A stretch of DNA of 64,000 nt from Pleodorina starrii (lineage: Eukaryota; Chlorophyta; Chlorophyceae; Chlamydomonadales; Volvocaceae). The notes below the pieces were generated by a model, which did not search any database, had not been told where the DNA came from, and was given only the letters and a program-made list of their open reading frames with translations. The position numbers and the translations under genes were made by a program. Of this stretch, positions 1 to 12,602 are shown in pieces. Within the stretch, counting starts at the first letter, position 1; the number at the start of each line of letters is the position of its first letter. The stretch lies in contig BRXU01000018.1 of the NCBI GenBank assembly GCA_030267565.1, positions 434,001 through 498,000 of the forward strand. The letters run 5' to 3'.

Positions 1-1524
1 GACCTGGGGGGCCCGGGAACCCAACTGAAGGGGAGGGGGGAGGGGAGGGGTGAGGTGGGGGGGAGGGGGTTGAAGGGTGTGAGGAGTAAAACCGTGTTCA
101 GGGTCGGGGGGCGGGAGTCGGGGGTGAGGTATCGAGGTGTGGGGGGTATAAAGTGATACCGCAGCGGAGACGGAGACGGCGTTAGCGAACGGACCCAGAA
201 TCCAGTAATACTTACCGAACATACCTGTAACCTTACCGAGCTGAAAATACGCTGCGACCGCGTCGCCGCCAGACCAACCCAGACGGACGATTACACGCGA
301 CAGCACAAGAACGGCACGAACGCCCGGACAGAACAACCCGACATATTGTAGACTCACCTGCGCTCAATGGAGGAAGCGAAGCGGGAAGATTTCGAAGGAA
401 AAAGGGCGTGAGTAACGGCAATGGGCAACGGCAATGGCAGCGAAGGAAGGAGCGAGCAGGCAGGCAAGCAAGGCAATACACACATAAACCCACGAAGGAG
501 CTGGGGCGGCGACGCGGCGCAAAAGAGGGCAGGAAGGGGCGGCGGGGCAGAGAAGAAAGGGATACGGATGGGCAAAACGTACGACGGCAAGGAGGCGAAA
601 GGCAGTGGAGAAAGGGCAAAGGAAAAGAGAATGGCAAGGAGAACGGCAAAGGGAAGGAGAACAGCAGAAGGAAGACGAGGCTGGGAGGGACGGAAGGCGG
701 GGCGGGGCGGGGCGAGGGGGCACGAGGGCAAGAGCAAGGACGAGGAGAAGGGGAGAACGACGGCAGGGCGGGCGGAAAGGGCGGAGGCAGCGGGGCGCGG
801 GAAGACGATGCGGGGCGCGGGAAGGTGCGAAGTGCAGGAGGGGCCGGGTGGCGGACCGTGAGGAGTCGGCTCCCCACCACACCGGCCGAGTGCGCAGGCC
901 ACCACGCATGAGGGGCACTGGGCGGCAAGGCAAGGGCAGGGCCATGGTGGGGGCACGGGGGGAGACAAGACAAGGGCAGCTATGGGGAGGGGGAGGAGGG
1001 AGAGAATGGGGGAGGAGGGAAGGGAGGCACCCAGGCCGCCGGGAAGGGCATGCAGGGGGAGGGCCACCGAGTAGGGGCAGAGGTGCAAGTGCAAGGCAAG
1101 GGGGTCAGGGGGAGGGCCACTGAGCATGCGAGGCCGGCGGGGGCAGGGGCAGGGGGAAGGCAAGCAGAGGGAGAGCCACCATGCACGGAGCTCGGCGAGG
1201 GCGAGAGTGGGGTGAGGGTGGGCGGGGGGGGGGGGGGGGGGGGGCCGGGCCCCGAGGGAGGGTCAGGGGGGGGCGCAGGGCCCCGAGGTGTGGGGGGGGG
1301 GGAAGCGCAAGGGAGCCGGAAAACCGTGAAAACCGCGGCCAAGGACCTAAGCAAGTAAGGGGAGCGCGCCAAACAAAACACGCACGTACACACACGTCTA
1401 TACACACACGGGGGTGTGGACCCTACCCCATCTCCAAACGCATCCCTTCCCCCAACCACCCAGTCGCCGCCGCAGCCCGCCCCAGCCCCCCTGCGTCCCA
1501 AATACCCCCCCAGCTCCCCCTCAC
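1..1524. other. Low-complexity stretch, probably intron or 3' part of MutS2; no exon recognised
   Basis: The plus strand is purine-rich (runs of G and GGA) over most of this stretch and has a nearly pure G run near 1217-1243. Every long reading frame here is repetitive Arg/Gly/Pro/Ser and none resembles the expected next MutS2 segments (ATPase, Smr). The simplest reading is a long intron of the MutS2 gene whose remaining exons lie left of the window. A copy of a short dispersed repeat sits at 155-186. Confidence 0.5.
155..186 (+). repeat. Dispersed GATACCGCAGCGGAG-type repeat, copy 1
   Basis: The 32 bases begin GATACCGCAGCGGAGACGG and end GGCGTTAGC. They match the reverse complement of 48568-48603 except for a 2-base length difference and one or two substitutions. 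Shorter matching copies lie at 29128-29152 and 46151-46167. The function is unknown; this may be the remnant of a mobile element. Confidence 0.55.
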
Positions 1525-4224
1525 CAGTTTCGACAGCAGTGCAAGCACCCGGGTCACCTCCCCCTCCTCCCTCTCCTGCAACAGCGCCTCCGCATTGTTG
1601 AGCGGCACACAGGGCGCCGGCTCCACATACAGCGTGGCCCCGGTGCTGGAGGCGCTCAGTCGTACACTGCCCTTGGGCAGCTCGCCCTGACGGCCGGCCT
1701 GAGTGCAGCGGCAGGGGAGAGAGAAGGGGAGGGGGAGAGAGGGAGAGAGGGGATTTGAAGAGTGAATTTGCGCAAGGATGCAGCAAGAAGCCCTGCGGAC
1801 GTTGTAGTCTGAAGGTCGACTAGATGTCTGTCAAGCCTCCCGCAGATATGACTACTGCTTCCGGACCCCGAGGGACGGGGAGAGAAAGGCGGGGGGAGAG
1901 GGAGCCATCACCCAACTCCCGATGTCGCCATCCCCCCTTCCGCCGGCTCCCGCCCTATCAAAACACACACGCACACACATGCAACCCCAGCACAAACCAC
2001 ATGCCTTTCCCCTGACCGAACCCCCACCCCTACCCCTACCCTAACCCAACCCAACCCCACCTTACCCATCCCCTTCCCTTCCCACGGCCACCCTCGCAAA
2101 CCCCGCTCGGCAGCACCAACCCCCTTCCCCCCCCTCCCCCCCCCCCCCCGGGACACCGGACAATTCTCTTTACACCCCCCCCCGTGGGGCCCCCCACTCA
2201 CTCACCCGCACTCCCACGCAGAACCTGCCCCTCACGATGGACACCGCCCCCGCCTCAGCCGCCCCCCGGGCCACCATCAGCCTCGCCCAGCCCTCCACCT
2301 CGGCCCTCAGCGCCTCCTTGTTGGTCTGTCGCTCCGCACGAATCGCCGCCAGGGCCTCACTGGCGTCACTGGACACGGAGCTCAGCTGCGGGCGGTTAGG
2401 GGGAGGGTGGGAGGAGGGAGGTTAGGGGGGAGGAGGGGGAGGGAGGAGGAGGTGGGGGAGGGAGGGGAGGGGGAGGTGCGAGGCGGTGTTGTTGTTGCAT
2501 GTTTTGGTTTTCAAGGGGACGGAGGGAGGGAGGAAAGGAGGGCGGAAGGGAGGGAGGGTGAATCACTGGCGAATCGCTGGGCACGAAACACACACCCACA
2601 CCCACACCCACACACACCCACATGCATACACACGTGATCTCGCCTTGATGCATGCCCGTATGGCTCGCAGCGTGGTGCGCTCCTCCTCGCCGATACCCCC
2701 CGCCAGGGCAGCCAGAGCCGGGAAGCGGTGCCGGCGGCCCCGGCGGGGGCGGGGGCGGGCACCTCCCTCGTCGCCTCCTCCCTCCTGCTCCCCCTCGTCG
2801 TTGTCATCCGGAGCCGTGGCGGCGATCTGCAGCGCGAAGGCCGCCTTCAGGGTGGAAGCCACACCCTGCGGAAGGAAGGGAGGGAGGGAGGGAGAGGGAG
2901 GGGGAGGGGGGCGTATCACGTATAAGCCGGAGGGAGAGGGAGGGGGAGGGGGAGCACAGTCTGGTCACTCGAGTCACTCTTAAGCCCACCCCACCCCCCA
3001 ATCCAGCCGCCCACCCCACCCCCCAATCCAGCCGCTCACCCCGCCCCCCAACCGAGTCCCCAGCCCAGCCGTCCGGCCGCCCAACCCCTCCCCTGGCGTG
3101 TGGATGGTCGTGTTGGGGGAAGAATGTTGCTGTCAGCGACCCGCGGGTCTGTGGGTCTGTGGGTCAGTGGGTCAGTGGGTCAGTGGGTCAGTGGGTCTGT
3201 GGGTCAGTTGGTCTGTGGGTCAGTGGGTCTGTGGGTCAGTGGGTCAGTTGGTCTGTGGGTCAGTGGGTCTGTGGGTCTGTGGGTCAGTTGGTCTGTGGGT
3301 CTGTGGGTCTGTGGGTCTGTGGGTCTGTGGGTCCGCCGGCCGCACCTCGAGCTGTTTGGCGTTGAGGCAGGCCCCCGCCGCCGCCGCCTCAACCGCCGGC
3401 CGGATGTCGAAACAGCCCTGAACCCTGGGGCCGGAGGAGGGGGGCCAGGGAGGGCCGGGGAGCACCGAGTGTGTGTGTGTGCCTTTGTACATGTGTGTAT
3501 GTGCGTGCGTGCGTGTGTGTGTGTGTGGCACTTGTGCGGCCGTGTTCCAGCCGCAACACCACAGCCAGCAGGATGCACTGTCATGTACTCTGTCATGTAC
3601 ATGTATGAAATGTGTGCATGACAGGCACGTACTCGAGGTTGGCCTCCGCGGCTTCGGCGGTCTGCTGCAGCAGCAGCTCGCTCTCCTCCCGGCTCCGACC
3701 CCGCGGCAGATTCCCGCGCGCCACGAGGTCCGCGGCGACGCTCGTGCCGCAGAAGCAGGCGACCTGGGGACGATGGGCATCGACACGGTCAGGCATGCGC
3801 AGGCCCAGGTGCGAAACTGGACCTGCGCGCACATGCGCCAGACATGTACATATGTATAGTATTTAAGTATTTCGGGCCACACCTGTTTGCATACGGCGGG
3901 CCACTCCAAAATTTGCTCCGATTCCGCTTCAGCGCGGTCTGCCAGCCCGTCGTCGGCATCGCTAGAGGTCGCGTCACTTTCATGAGAGGTTAAAGTTGCG
4001 GCATCGCTTGTTAAAGACGCGCACGAGTGGACCAGCCGAAGTGGTGGAGGGCAACCGTCCGTCGTTTTGTGGTTCGTAAGGTTGTGGCCCTCTAAACAGT
4101 GATGGCGACCCTGGCGCATACAGGGCCTAAAATAGCTCAATGTAAGTTTCATGCCATTTGAGACACCTTGACCGCTGTAGGCTGCCGACGTGGCGGAGGC
4201 AGGCCCCCGCAAGCGGTGCGCCAT
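1525..4224 (-). CDS. MUTS2: MutS2 family protein (N-terminal part, 3' end outside window)
   Basis: Six exons are read on the minus strand: 4224-3883, 3763-3629, 3417-3346, 2865-2632, 2385-2206 and 1698-1525. All introns are phase 0 and the visible protein is about 379 residues. MutS2 is a MutS-related ATPase that acts on branched DNA and, in bacteria, on stalled ribosomes. It has no mismatch-binding domain I. The first about 100 residues (ATG at 4224) are rich in Ser/Thr/Ala/Arg and suit an organelle targeting region. Family signatures follow: ILEWPAVCKQVACFCGTS, then FDIRPAVEAAAAGA in exon 3, then the lever and clamp region with GRFCVGVRAGRQGELPKGS and STGATLYVEPAPCVPLNN. The Walker ATPase and Smr nuclease parts are not in the window. 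The donor of exon 4 is uncertain by 2 bases: the second GT (2631) keeps the frame. Intron 3 holds a minisatellite. Plastid targeting is inferred. Confidence 0.88.
3138..3332. repeat. GTGGGTC-core minisatellite in MutS2 intron 3
   Basis: This tract of 9-base units of the type GTGGGTCTG or GTGGGTCAG repeats about 20 times. It starts directly at an exact GACCCGCGGGTC element (3138-3149). It lies wholly inside an intron, so the many repetitive reading frames through it (SVGQWV-type) are not genes. Confidence 0.9.
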
Positions 4225-6183
4225 TCTGCCACACTATAGATAGCTATTGCACGTAAATAAACACGAATTAGTCTTAGGCGCAATCGTCGGAACGGATTTC
4301 GTGCGCCTGTGCTGCCATCGCGAAATCCGGGCGTACGAACGATCCGTCGCCAAACTCAGACGCAGCCTACTTCGAGAGCCCAAAGTGTCTGTAAATTTTT
4401 TTCCATATTTTAGTCGTCATATATGCCTTAGGGTGAGTAGTTCGCGGTCTCGCGAAATTATGCTGCTTGCGATGGCAGTTGAGACAGTTGCGCAACGGTA
4501 TCGGGGTACCTGCCCGGTGCGCTCTGAGTCCTGGCAACGTGGCAAGCTGGCCGCAGCAACAGCATGGCTTCTTGAAACAACCGACTCATCCGCTACCATT
4601 CCTACTCCCCGCTCGGCAACTCGAGCAGTTCAGATCGCCCATCAGCCGCTCCCGCCCTCCTTCCCATACGCACGTCGTATCTGCATCGGTTGGTTCCCTC
4701 GACGCCCGCAGGAGTTAACCCTCCCTAGGCAGGAAGGCATGTCCCTCCGCTTCAGTAACTCTTTCATTACCTTCCACAGGCACCCCTTGGCCATGGCGCA
4801 GTTGCTGATCTATTGCATCATGGGCATAAAGGGGTCAACGCGGCTCTATCGCGCGTCCATACCAGTCTGGGACACTTCACGGCTGTAACGCGCAAACGCC
4901 CTCGTAGGATCAACCTTCGTTTCGTCCGAACTGCCGTCCGTCCGTTGCGGCGGCGGGGAGCTGCAGTGGCTAGGAGAACGTAGCTACGTAGCTACGGCAG
5001 CTGTCGACCCTCCAAACCTGGTGGCCGCCGCTTTGGCTGATCGGCCTGTGAACCGCGTCATGTGTGCCGCCGCGCACGCCTCGCCGGCGACAGCCGGCGA
5101 CGCGAAGAGCTGATCTTGCACTTTTTACTTTGCCTTCCACGTAGCATCGATGACACGGGAACGAAAGCATGCTGGAATGCGAGACCCCGATGACCATTTC
5201 GGAGTCTCCACAGTCCACACCTAGGGGCCGGCCGCTGCTGGCCCCGTATCGGCTCTCCCCTTGCGGGCGAATGCCAATCTGGGTTGCTCCCGGCGACGGG
5301 CGGGGAAGAGCGAAACTTGCCACCGGGAGAACTTACCTCCGTTGCCACGCTGTCAGGGCGGAAGCTTTTGGCATTGTGCGCCCGAGGCCCGACGGTGCCC
5401 GTGTACCGTGTGGGCACGGATTGAAGTCGCAAGATGGCAACAATAGCATATAGTGTTATATGCCTTCTTGCAGCATATTGTGTTTATGCCCTCCAAGAAT
5501 AAAACATCTGGAGGACTTTCCAAACAATTTTGACTTTTGACTTTTGAATGTTTCGGAGCCGCCCCACCCACCATAGATCGCTGTTTGTTCGCAGTGTTAC
5601 TTATGACTTTGACGAATGTGTTACAAAGCTTTTTCACACCAGACTGATAACTTGACTGCACGCGCAAATTAAATTCAACCTTGAGACTACGGCACCTTAT
5701 AGCATACAGCGAGCAAGCCTAACATATAATATCATCCGTTATATCTGTTACGCTTGCTATCAAGAGGGTATGAGCAGATGGATGCGCCCACGGAGCTGAG
5801 GTGTGGAAGGGGAGCATGGGCGCGACTGACCAGCGGCTGACTTTGCTAAATCCACGGAGCCACGGCGGCATATTTCCACTCTCAGCAACACACTTTCCGC
5901 GCTGCCATGATCAACAGGGAAGCTGTGGTTACGTGGGAGGCTGGCGTTCGGTCTGCACTTTGCGAACGACGTTAGCGCCGGTCGCCAGTCACAGCGCTGA
6001 GAATTTCCGAGTAAACGCTGGCCATGTCGGATATCAAGGCAAGCGGAACGGATTGACAGGCAATGGCTGACGACGACTGGCCAAAAACCGCCTGCTGCAG
6101 CCGAAACGTTACTCAAAAATCCGCCACCCGCACGGCGGACTCCCTACACTCCCGATAATTGACTCAACTCGCCTGCGCTGCAG
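4225..6183. promoter_or_regulatory. Divergent spacer between MutS2 and CPP genes; CPP first exon(s) probably inside
   Basis: The base composition is clearly less GC-rich than the flanking genes, especially 4380-4450 and 5440-5760. It must hold the promoters of MutS2 (leftward) and of the CPP gene (rightward). The first recognised CPP exon starts with a splice acceptor at 6183, so at least one upstream CPP exon should lie here. I could not choose one. Reading frames such as 4247-4888 and 5169-5453 match nothing I recognise. Confidence 0.5.
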
Positions 6184-9100
6184 GACAATGGTTCGTTCGA
6201 TGCGGCGGGGGTTGATGGAGCTGGAATGGACTTCCAACAGGATATCCTGTACGGCGCGGGGGCCAAGCGGTGCAACTGCAAAAAGGCGCGATGCCTCAAG
6301 CTGTACTGCGTCTGCTTCTCTGCGGGTGCGTGCTCCTTTGCATGTTTTAGAGCACCCAGGGCTCCAGGAAACATGCGAGCCTGCGCCATCCTGTTGGAAG
6401 GCCGAAACGCGCGGGACGAGCGGATGACAGTGCTCATGCAGCCGATTTTGATAAGTGGACATCCGAACGTCGGAGCATTTTTTTGGGGCGTCAGGATTCA
6501 GCCGCTTTCAAGTCAGGATTCGGCCGTTTAACTAGTTGGGGCTTTACGTTGGCTCGACCCAATTCGTCTCGACCCTGTCATGGCCAGGGCTCAGGGCCAA
6601 CGCGCTGCCACAGATGTGTGACCCTGCACAGTTCGGGCGGGGTTTGCCCATCTGGGTCGGAATCCACAGCTGGGCATAGCGGCTCACATCAGCGCCGCCA
6701 AAACCCGTTCCCAAACACTGGTGCAACGCAACACAGCCTCCGTTTCCCGGCGCTGGGTTGCTGACCAGTCCTGTCGGCTTCTGTTGTCGCAGGCGTGTAC
6801 TGCAGCGGCTGCGCCTGCCGTGACTGCCTCAACACGTTGGAGAACCAGGACCTGGTGCACGTAGAGCGGACCAAGAAGCTGGCGGCGAGCCCAGGGGCCT
6901 TTGCGCCCAAGGTAGGTTGGCAGCGGCTGACAGCGGGCAGCGGGACGGGGGCGAACCCACAACGGGGAAGCATTCATCTGCCACTACCTGCGCTGAAGGT
7001 AAGTGCGACCGGCAGCGACTGGCGAGAAAGGTGCAGGAATTGCCGTGCCTGCACTAGCGGGCAGTGAGGGGCGCACCGCGACGCGGGGTTGGGCTTGCGG
7101 AAGGGGAAGGCTGTGGAGGTCGCCTTTGCGAAATGCTTTGATCCATGTATGCGCTTCGGACAGGCCAGGGCCCTCCCTTGAAGTGCCTCGCCCGCTGCTG
7201 TCCGCTTGGCGATGACGCCGCTCCCGCAGGTTGAGCTGAAGGCGGAGGGCGAGTTGGCCTGCCACAAGAAGGGCTGCCGCTGCCGTCGCAGCCGATGCGT
7301 GAAGAAGTGAGCCCTTCACGGGAGGAAGGTTCTTGCGCGCCGGGCTGCGAAGCTAGAGCAACACTGCAGGAGGAAAGGAGGCCCTGGCGGAGTCCTGGGC
7401 CTGGGGCTAGCAGCAGTCTCAAGAGGGCGCGTACCCCAGAAAGTACTGATACCGCCGCCCTGCAGTGCAACCCGAGATGAACAGCCGTTGCCGCCGTTGG
7501 TGTCTGCTGTTGTGCGCCGCCGCAGGTATTGCGAGTGCTTCGACGCGCAGGTCTTCTGCAGCACCTCCTGCAGGTGCGAGGCTTGCCTCAACCTGCCCAA
7601 GGGCGGCGCGCCCGTCACGACGGCCATCCCGCACGTTCAGCAGATGCCACCGCTGGCGCGCGGCGGCTCCGGGTCCGCGGACCTCCTGATGCCCCGGCTG
7701 CTTACCGTCGGCAGCGGCAGTGGGAGCGGCGCCGGCGCGACAGCCGCCGCCGTCGCGGCCGCCGTGGCGGCGTTGCAGGAGAAGGCAGCGCTCGTGGCAG
7801 CGGACATGAGCGGCATGGACATTGACCTAGGCGCGCTGGACGCCAGCGGCCTGGCGGCGCGGGGCCCCGATGGACTGACGGCGCTGCCGACCCGCGGGTC
7901 ACTTGGGACCCACGGGTCGTTCCAGTTCGGCGTCGCCGCCGCGGCCTCCGGCGCCGGCTCCTTCCTCATGTCGCTGCAACCTGGCCCGCTGGGCCTCACG
8001 AGCCTGTCGTTCCTGGATGGCCATCCACCACCTCTGGATTCGGCAATGGGACAGCCCGGCGACGCCGCCGCCGGGACGGCGGCGGCCCCCGGAGAGAATG
8101 CCGGCACAGCAGCGGAGGGCGGGCGGACAGCAGCTATAGAGCTCAAGCTGGAGGGAGGGCCGGGAAAGGCGGCGGCCTTGCAGGATGGCGCGGCGCAGGT
8201 AGGCGTGGCGCGCCCCGATGTCACACGTGGGTTGTTGTGTGCGGATGGCGGGCAGGGCTTTCTCCTCGCGGGGCATCTTGGCTCTCCTCAGAAATTACTC
8301 GATTTCTGAGAGATTTGTTTGACAAATTGCGCGCGGGTCGCTTTGAGGAGATTGGGTTTTGCATTCTTTGCAGAACCGCTGATGCGTTCGCGCACGCCTT
8401 GTGCCTGCCCCGTGCCCATGCGCCGCCGCGCCGCAGGTCCCGCCGAGCGCGATGGACGCGCAGACGCAAGCAGCCAAACCCGGCGGCCCCTTGGCGGCCG
8501 CTCGCCGCCTTCCCGCGTCGGCCTTCATGTTCGCCGAAGCCGAAGCCGTGCTGGCGGCGGAGGAACACACGGCGGCGACGGGAGCCCCAGGCCCGTCGGC
8601 TGCAGCGACGGCAATCGCGTCTACCACTGCCGCCACCGCGGCTGCAAGGGAAGCAGCCACAGCAGACCCCCGTGAGGAGCGCATGGGCGTCAGGAGGGCG
8701 CCGCTTGAGGGCGCCGGCAGCGGCGGCGAGGCGGCGGCGGCGGCACCACCGCCGCAACCGCAGGCCGAGCCAGCGGCCGGCGCTGCCGGCGGCAGCGGTG
8801 ACGGCGGGCCTGGCGGCGTGGGGCGGCGCGGGGAAGACGGCCAGGCGCACGGCGAGCGCAAGGAGGAGGGCTCCATCCGGCGACGAAACAGCTCCGACCC
8901 TGAGGACGCGGCGGCATTACCGCGCGGCGGCGGCGCTAGCCTCACCGGTCCCGGGCCGCCGCCTGCAAGTATGGACCCGCTGCCGCTCATGCCCGCGGGC
9001 AGCGGAACCGTACCCCACGGCGGGGTGCTGCGGCCGCCGCCGTCAGGAGAAGAGGGTGTTCTAGCGGCGGTGACGGACCAGGACGCTGGTGCCGCCCCGG

Positions 9101-12100
9101 CCGCCGCGCCTGCGGCGGCGACGGCGGCGCCTGAGACGAACACCTCGGCGCCGCATGCCATAGCGGCCGACCGAGTCGGCGCCTCAGCGGAATGCGCGGG
9201 GGCTACCAACACCGGCAATGTGGGTGAGGCGGCGTCGCTGCCGCCACAAGGGGCCCCGCTGCTGGCGCCGCCATGCGGCGGCGGTGGCGGCGGCGGCGGT
9301 GACGGCGCCGCCGCCGCCGCGTATGAGTTGTCGCCGATGGAAGCCCTATTGGCGGCGCCGACGCTGCTGCTGGAGGAGCCGCTGCGTGCGGAGGAGCTGG
9401 CGGCGCAACTGGGTTTGGACGCCTCGCAGCAGCTGGCGGCGCGCAAGGCAGCGCACATCCTCAGGTGAGCCGCTGGCGGAAACTCCGCTACGCTTGCTGC
9501 GGGTGCTTCAGGCTCGGCAGGGCAGGGAGCCAGTGTCCAAGGCGTTGACTCACAAAGCCAGAGAGCCAGCCGGTTGCATTGCGGGCGCTGCGTAGCCCGC
9601 CCGCTCGTAGTAAGGAATCAGGAATCGTCGGCGTACTCTGGCGCGCCTCGTCCTTTTTGTGCCTGGAGAACTGATTCTGTCGCCGCGTGCCGTGCCAATG
9701 GCTCGATAGACGATGCACTTCACCCACCCACCCACCCTCTACCCACCCACTCTGCCTCGCCGCCTTTTCAACCGGCCCTCAGGACGCTCCTGTGCATGGC
9801 CGCCAGCGCGGTCCGCCTGACCCGGAGCGGCGCGCTGGGGTGTTCCCGCTGGGAGCAGTCGCAGTCGCTGGGCCGGCGGCCGCTAGCGTCCCATAGCCAC
9901 TTCGCGCCCTCGGTCGCGGGCGGCGCAGCGCAGGCCGGCGCGGCCGCGACGTCCTGCCTGCGCGCGCCGGCACAAGGCAAGGCCCACGAGGCCCTGCAGC
10001 GGCAACAGCAGGACGCTGTCGCTATCCCGCCGCTGGGCGCAGCGGCCGGCATCCCGCCAGCTGCGGCGTACAACGGTAAGAAGAACGGTGCGCGTCGGGC
10101 CACACACCATTTTCAGGCCCTTTGGCACTGTCACGGTGCGATGACATGTAGGCGGCGTCCAAACCCGCAGCCTTTCGTCGTCTGAAGTGCCGCTACCGTA
10201 ATCGTTTTGAACGCGTGCGTTCAACATGGCTGCCCGCCGTAGCCGAATGCTGAATGCTGAAGGCACCCTGTCGTGGCGGCCCCGAAATCTCGTCCCCGCA
10301 GGCGGCGTTGGAGGCGGGCTGGAGAGTGCCGCTGGGAGGCGGGCGCAGGTGCGTTCAGCGACACATTGCTAAAGCAGCCGCCGCCGTCACACTTCATCTC
10401 CCGTCCCTGTCCCTGCTCTCGTCACTGTGCGCCGGTGCCGCGTGTTGGGGCCTGCCAAGCACGGCCAGCCGACGCACCCGCACCCGCCACCCTGCTCCAC
10501 GTCTCCCTCCTTTGCGCCACACAGCGTCCTGAACTGTCGACTCCCAGCCGCCCGTAGCTAACGCGCACCGTCCCACGCGCGTCTTACCCCGCCTTGTCGC
10601 GCACGCGCAGGAGTACCGAAGTGCCCCGGGCAGGATCCAGCACCTTCCGCCCCTCCACCTGCCGCCGCTGTCCCTCAGCTGCGGCTCCCAAGGCGGCGCG
10701 GCGGGCGCGCTGCGCCTGGGCCATGGCAGTTACCGCTTCGCCGGCGCCGGTCGGCTGTCGGGGCCGGAGCCGTCCGCCATATCGGGCAGCCACGTGGACG
10801 GCGACGCGCAGCCGCCAGACGCTGCCGTCGCAGCGGGCGGCGTCGCCGCCGCTGCTGCTGCTGGTGCCGATGGCGGTGACGGCGCTGCTACCACCATCAT
10901 GAGCACAGTCTCGCCGGGGCCGAGCTCCCGTCATCGGGGGAGGGAGCTGTCGCGGCGACCCTGCGCAGGTTTGTGGTGTCGCGGCGGGACTGGCTGGGGG
11001 CCGGCTGGCTAGCTGGCTGTAACGCGGGAGCCATAGTCGGGCTGATCGTCTTGTCGGGCTAGTCGCCTGGTCGGGCTAGTCACGTGAAACGCCGGCTGGG
11101 CGCGCTCTGCGGCCCAGTGTGTGGCAAAGGAGGGGGGGTTTATCCACGGATGGGCCGGAGGGAGGAGGGGGCGCAGGTCCCGGTGCGCGAGGGAGCGCGC
11201 AGCGCACACCGCAGGCCGCCATCAAGACAGGGCCTGGCGGAGGGAGGGCCGTCTGTGTGTGCATGTGTGTGTGCCGTGCCGTGCATCGGGTCCAAGGGGA
11301 GCGACCAACCCAGACTGCCTCCGCAGCCAGAAGGCACACGCTGCACGCGCGTCGTCATGCATTCCTCCCAGCTGCCTCGACCCCTCACGCCATCGCCGCC
11401 TCCGCGCGCGCCCCATGAACGCAGGCCCGGAGGCCTCCTACGCGCAGCCCGCGCCGCGCGGCGCCCCGCCCCACGGCCGCGGCGCCGGCGGCGGCGCCGC
11501 CGCCGCCGCCGCCCACGCATCGAACCTCCGCCGCGGCAGCCGCGTCAAGCGGCCCAACAGCCTTCTGGCCGACATGGAGCTCGACGACGGACGGGACGAG
11601 CTTGAGGATCGGAATGTGGCGGCCGACCGACGCAGCCACCACCACAACCACCTCCAGGAGGCCCATGGGCTCGTCTACGGCCGCCGGAGCCACCTCGGCC
11701 AGCAGCAGCAGCACCCGCACCCGCAGCAGCACCGTTACCGCACCGTTAGCCCCGCGGCGGAGCCGCCGTCGCCGAAGCGCAGCCGGCACGCGGGCTGGCG
11801 CGGCGCCGCTGCGCGGCGCGCGCGGCCGCCGACGGGCCGCAGCCGCAGCCGCGCCGGCAGCTGGCAGGATGACGACGAGGATGGCGAGGGCGAGGAGGAG
11901 GAGGAGGCGGAGGCGTCGGAGGGCGGTGGCGATGACAGCGAGGCGGGACCTATGAGCGCGGTACGGGAGTCGAAGCGCGGCGCTGCGTCGTGTCGCTGGC
12001 TGGGTACTTGGGGCCGGGGGCTGGGGCCTAGTGCCAACCCACAAGGAGGGGCGCCACCCTGCATGCGGCGCAACGCAGTGTCGATGCACGCCCATGAAAG

Positions 12101-12602
12101 CCGCCTTTCCACGCAATCTTATCGTCCTCGATGCCCCCTTTCTCCCCGATGCTGCACACATGCGCAGCTGCGCGCGCAGGCGGTGTCGCCCTTCGCAGTG
12201 GCCGGCCTGCAGCCATCGGGCCGCCCGCAGCGCGGCTACCACCACTCGCTTGTCAGCGGCCTGCCGGCGGCGGCGGGCCGCCACCGCAACCCCGGCCGCC
12301 GGAGCTCAGGGACTGCATGGACGGCGGCGATGGCGGCGGCGGCGATGGCTGTCAGGCGAACGGACCGGGGCCGGAGTGGTGCGGAGGAGGGCTCGGGCAC
12401 AGGCGAGGACGAGGAGGACGTAGATGGGGACGAGGAGCCGGAGGGGGCGCGCGGCGGCGGCGGCGGCGACATGGAGATGTCGGAGGGTGACAGCGACAAC
12501 GGCGCGAGCGAAATGGAGGCGATGCAGGCGCTCTTTGACCTGCGCACCGCCGCCGCGGCGGCGGCGGCGGCGCTGCCGTCGGTGGCGGCGGCGGGGTTGT
12601 GA
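6184..12602 (+). CDS. CPP/TSO1/LIN54-like CXC (CRC) domain DNA-binding protein
   Basis: The exons read 6184-6325, 6793-6911, 7230-7306, 7526-8198, 8437-9464, 9783-10075, 10302-10348, 10611-10968, 11425-11960 and 12180-12602 (TGA), giving 1231 residues from the first located exon. Upstream exons are missing from the model. The CRC domain has two cysteine-rich CXC repeats. The first, about residues 28-65, begins KRCNCKKARCLKLYC. The second, about 98-135, contains HKKGCRCRRSRCVKKYCECF. The linker has the family's P-x-AF-x-PK (SPGAFAPK here). In this family the two repeats bind the CHR-type promoter element (TTYGAA). Plant CPP proteins and animal LIN54 act in cell-cycle and developmental gene control. 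About 1100 residues after the CRC are Ala/Gly-rich and end in acidic tracts (about 990-1010 and near the C terminus), far longer than usual. Domain call very secure; small exon 7 and the last four exons less so. Confidence 0.92.
7889..7918. repeat. Two adjacent GACCC-N2-GGGTC elements inside CPP exon 4
   Basis: GACCCGCGGGTC (7889-7900) and GACCCACGGGTC (7907-7918) stand six bases apart within coding sequence and are read as TRGS and THGS. Other exact copies are at 3138, 32742, 45594, 45609, 50301, 57065, 60504 and 62257 (start positions). The five-base arms are complementary around a 2-base centre. Confidence 0.8.

Noticed and set aside
233..1786. Several long Arg/Gly- or Pro/Ser-rich frames at the left edge
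   Set aside because: They arise from purine-rich low-complexity DNA and show no MutS2 or other family signature.
2652..3621. VGQWVSGS-type repeat protein frames
   Set aside because: They read through the GTGGGTC minisatellite in a MutS2 intron and are interrupted by true minus-strand exons.
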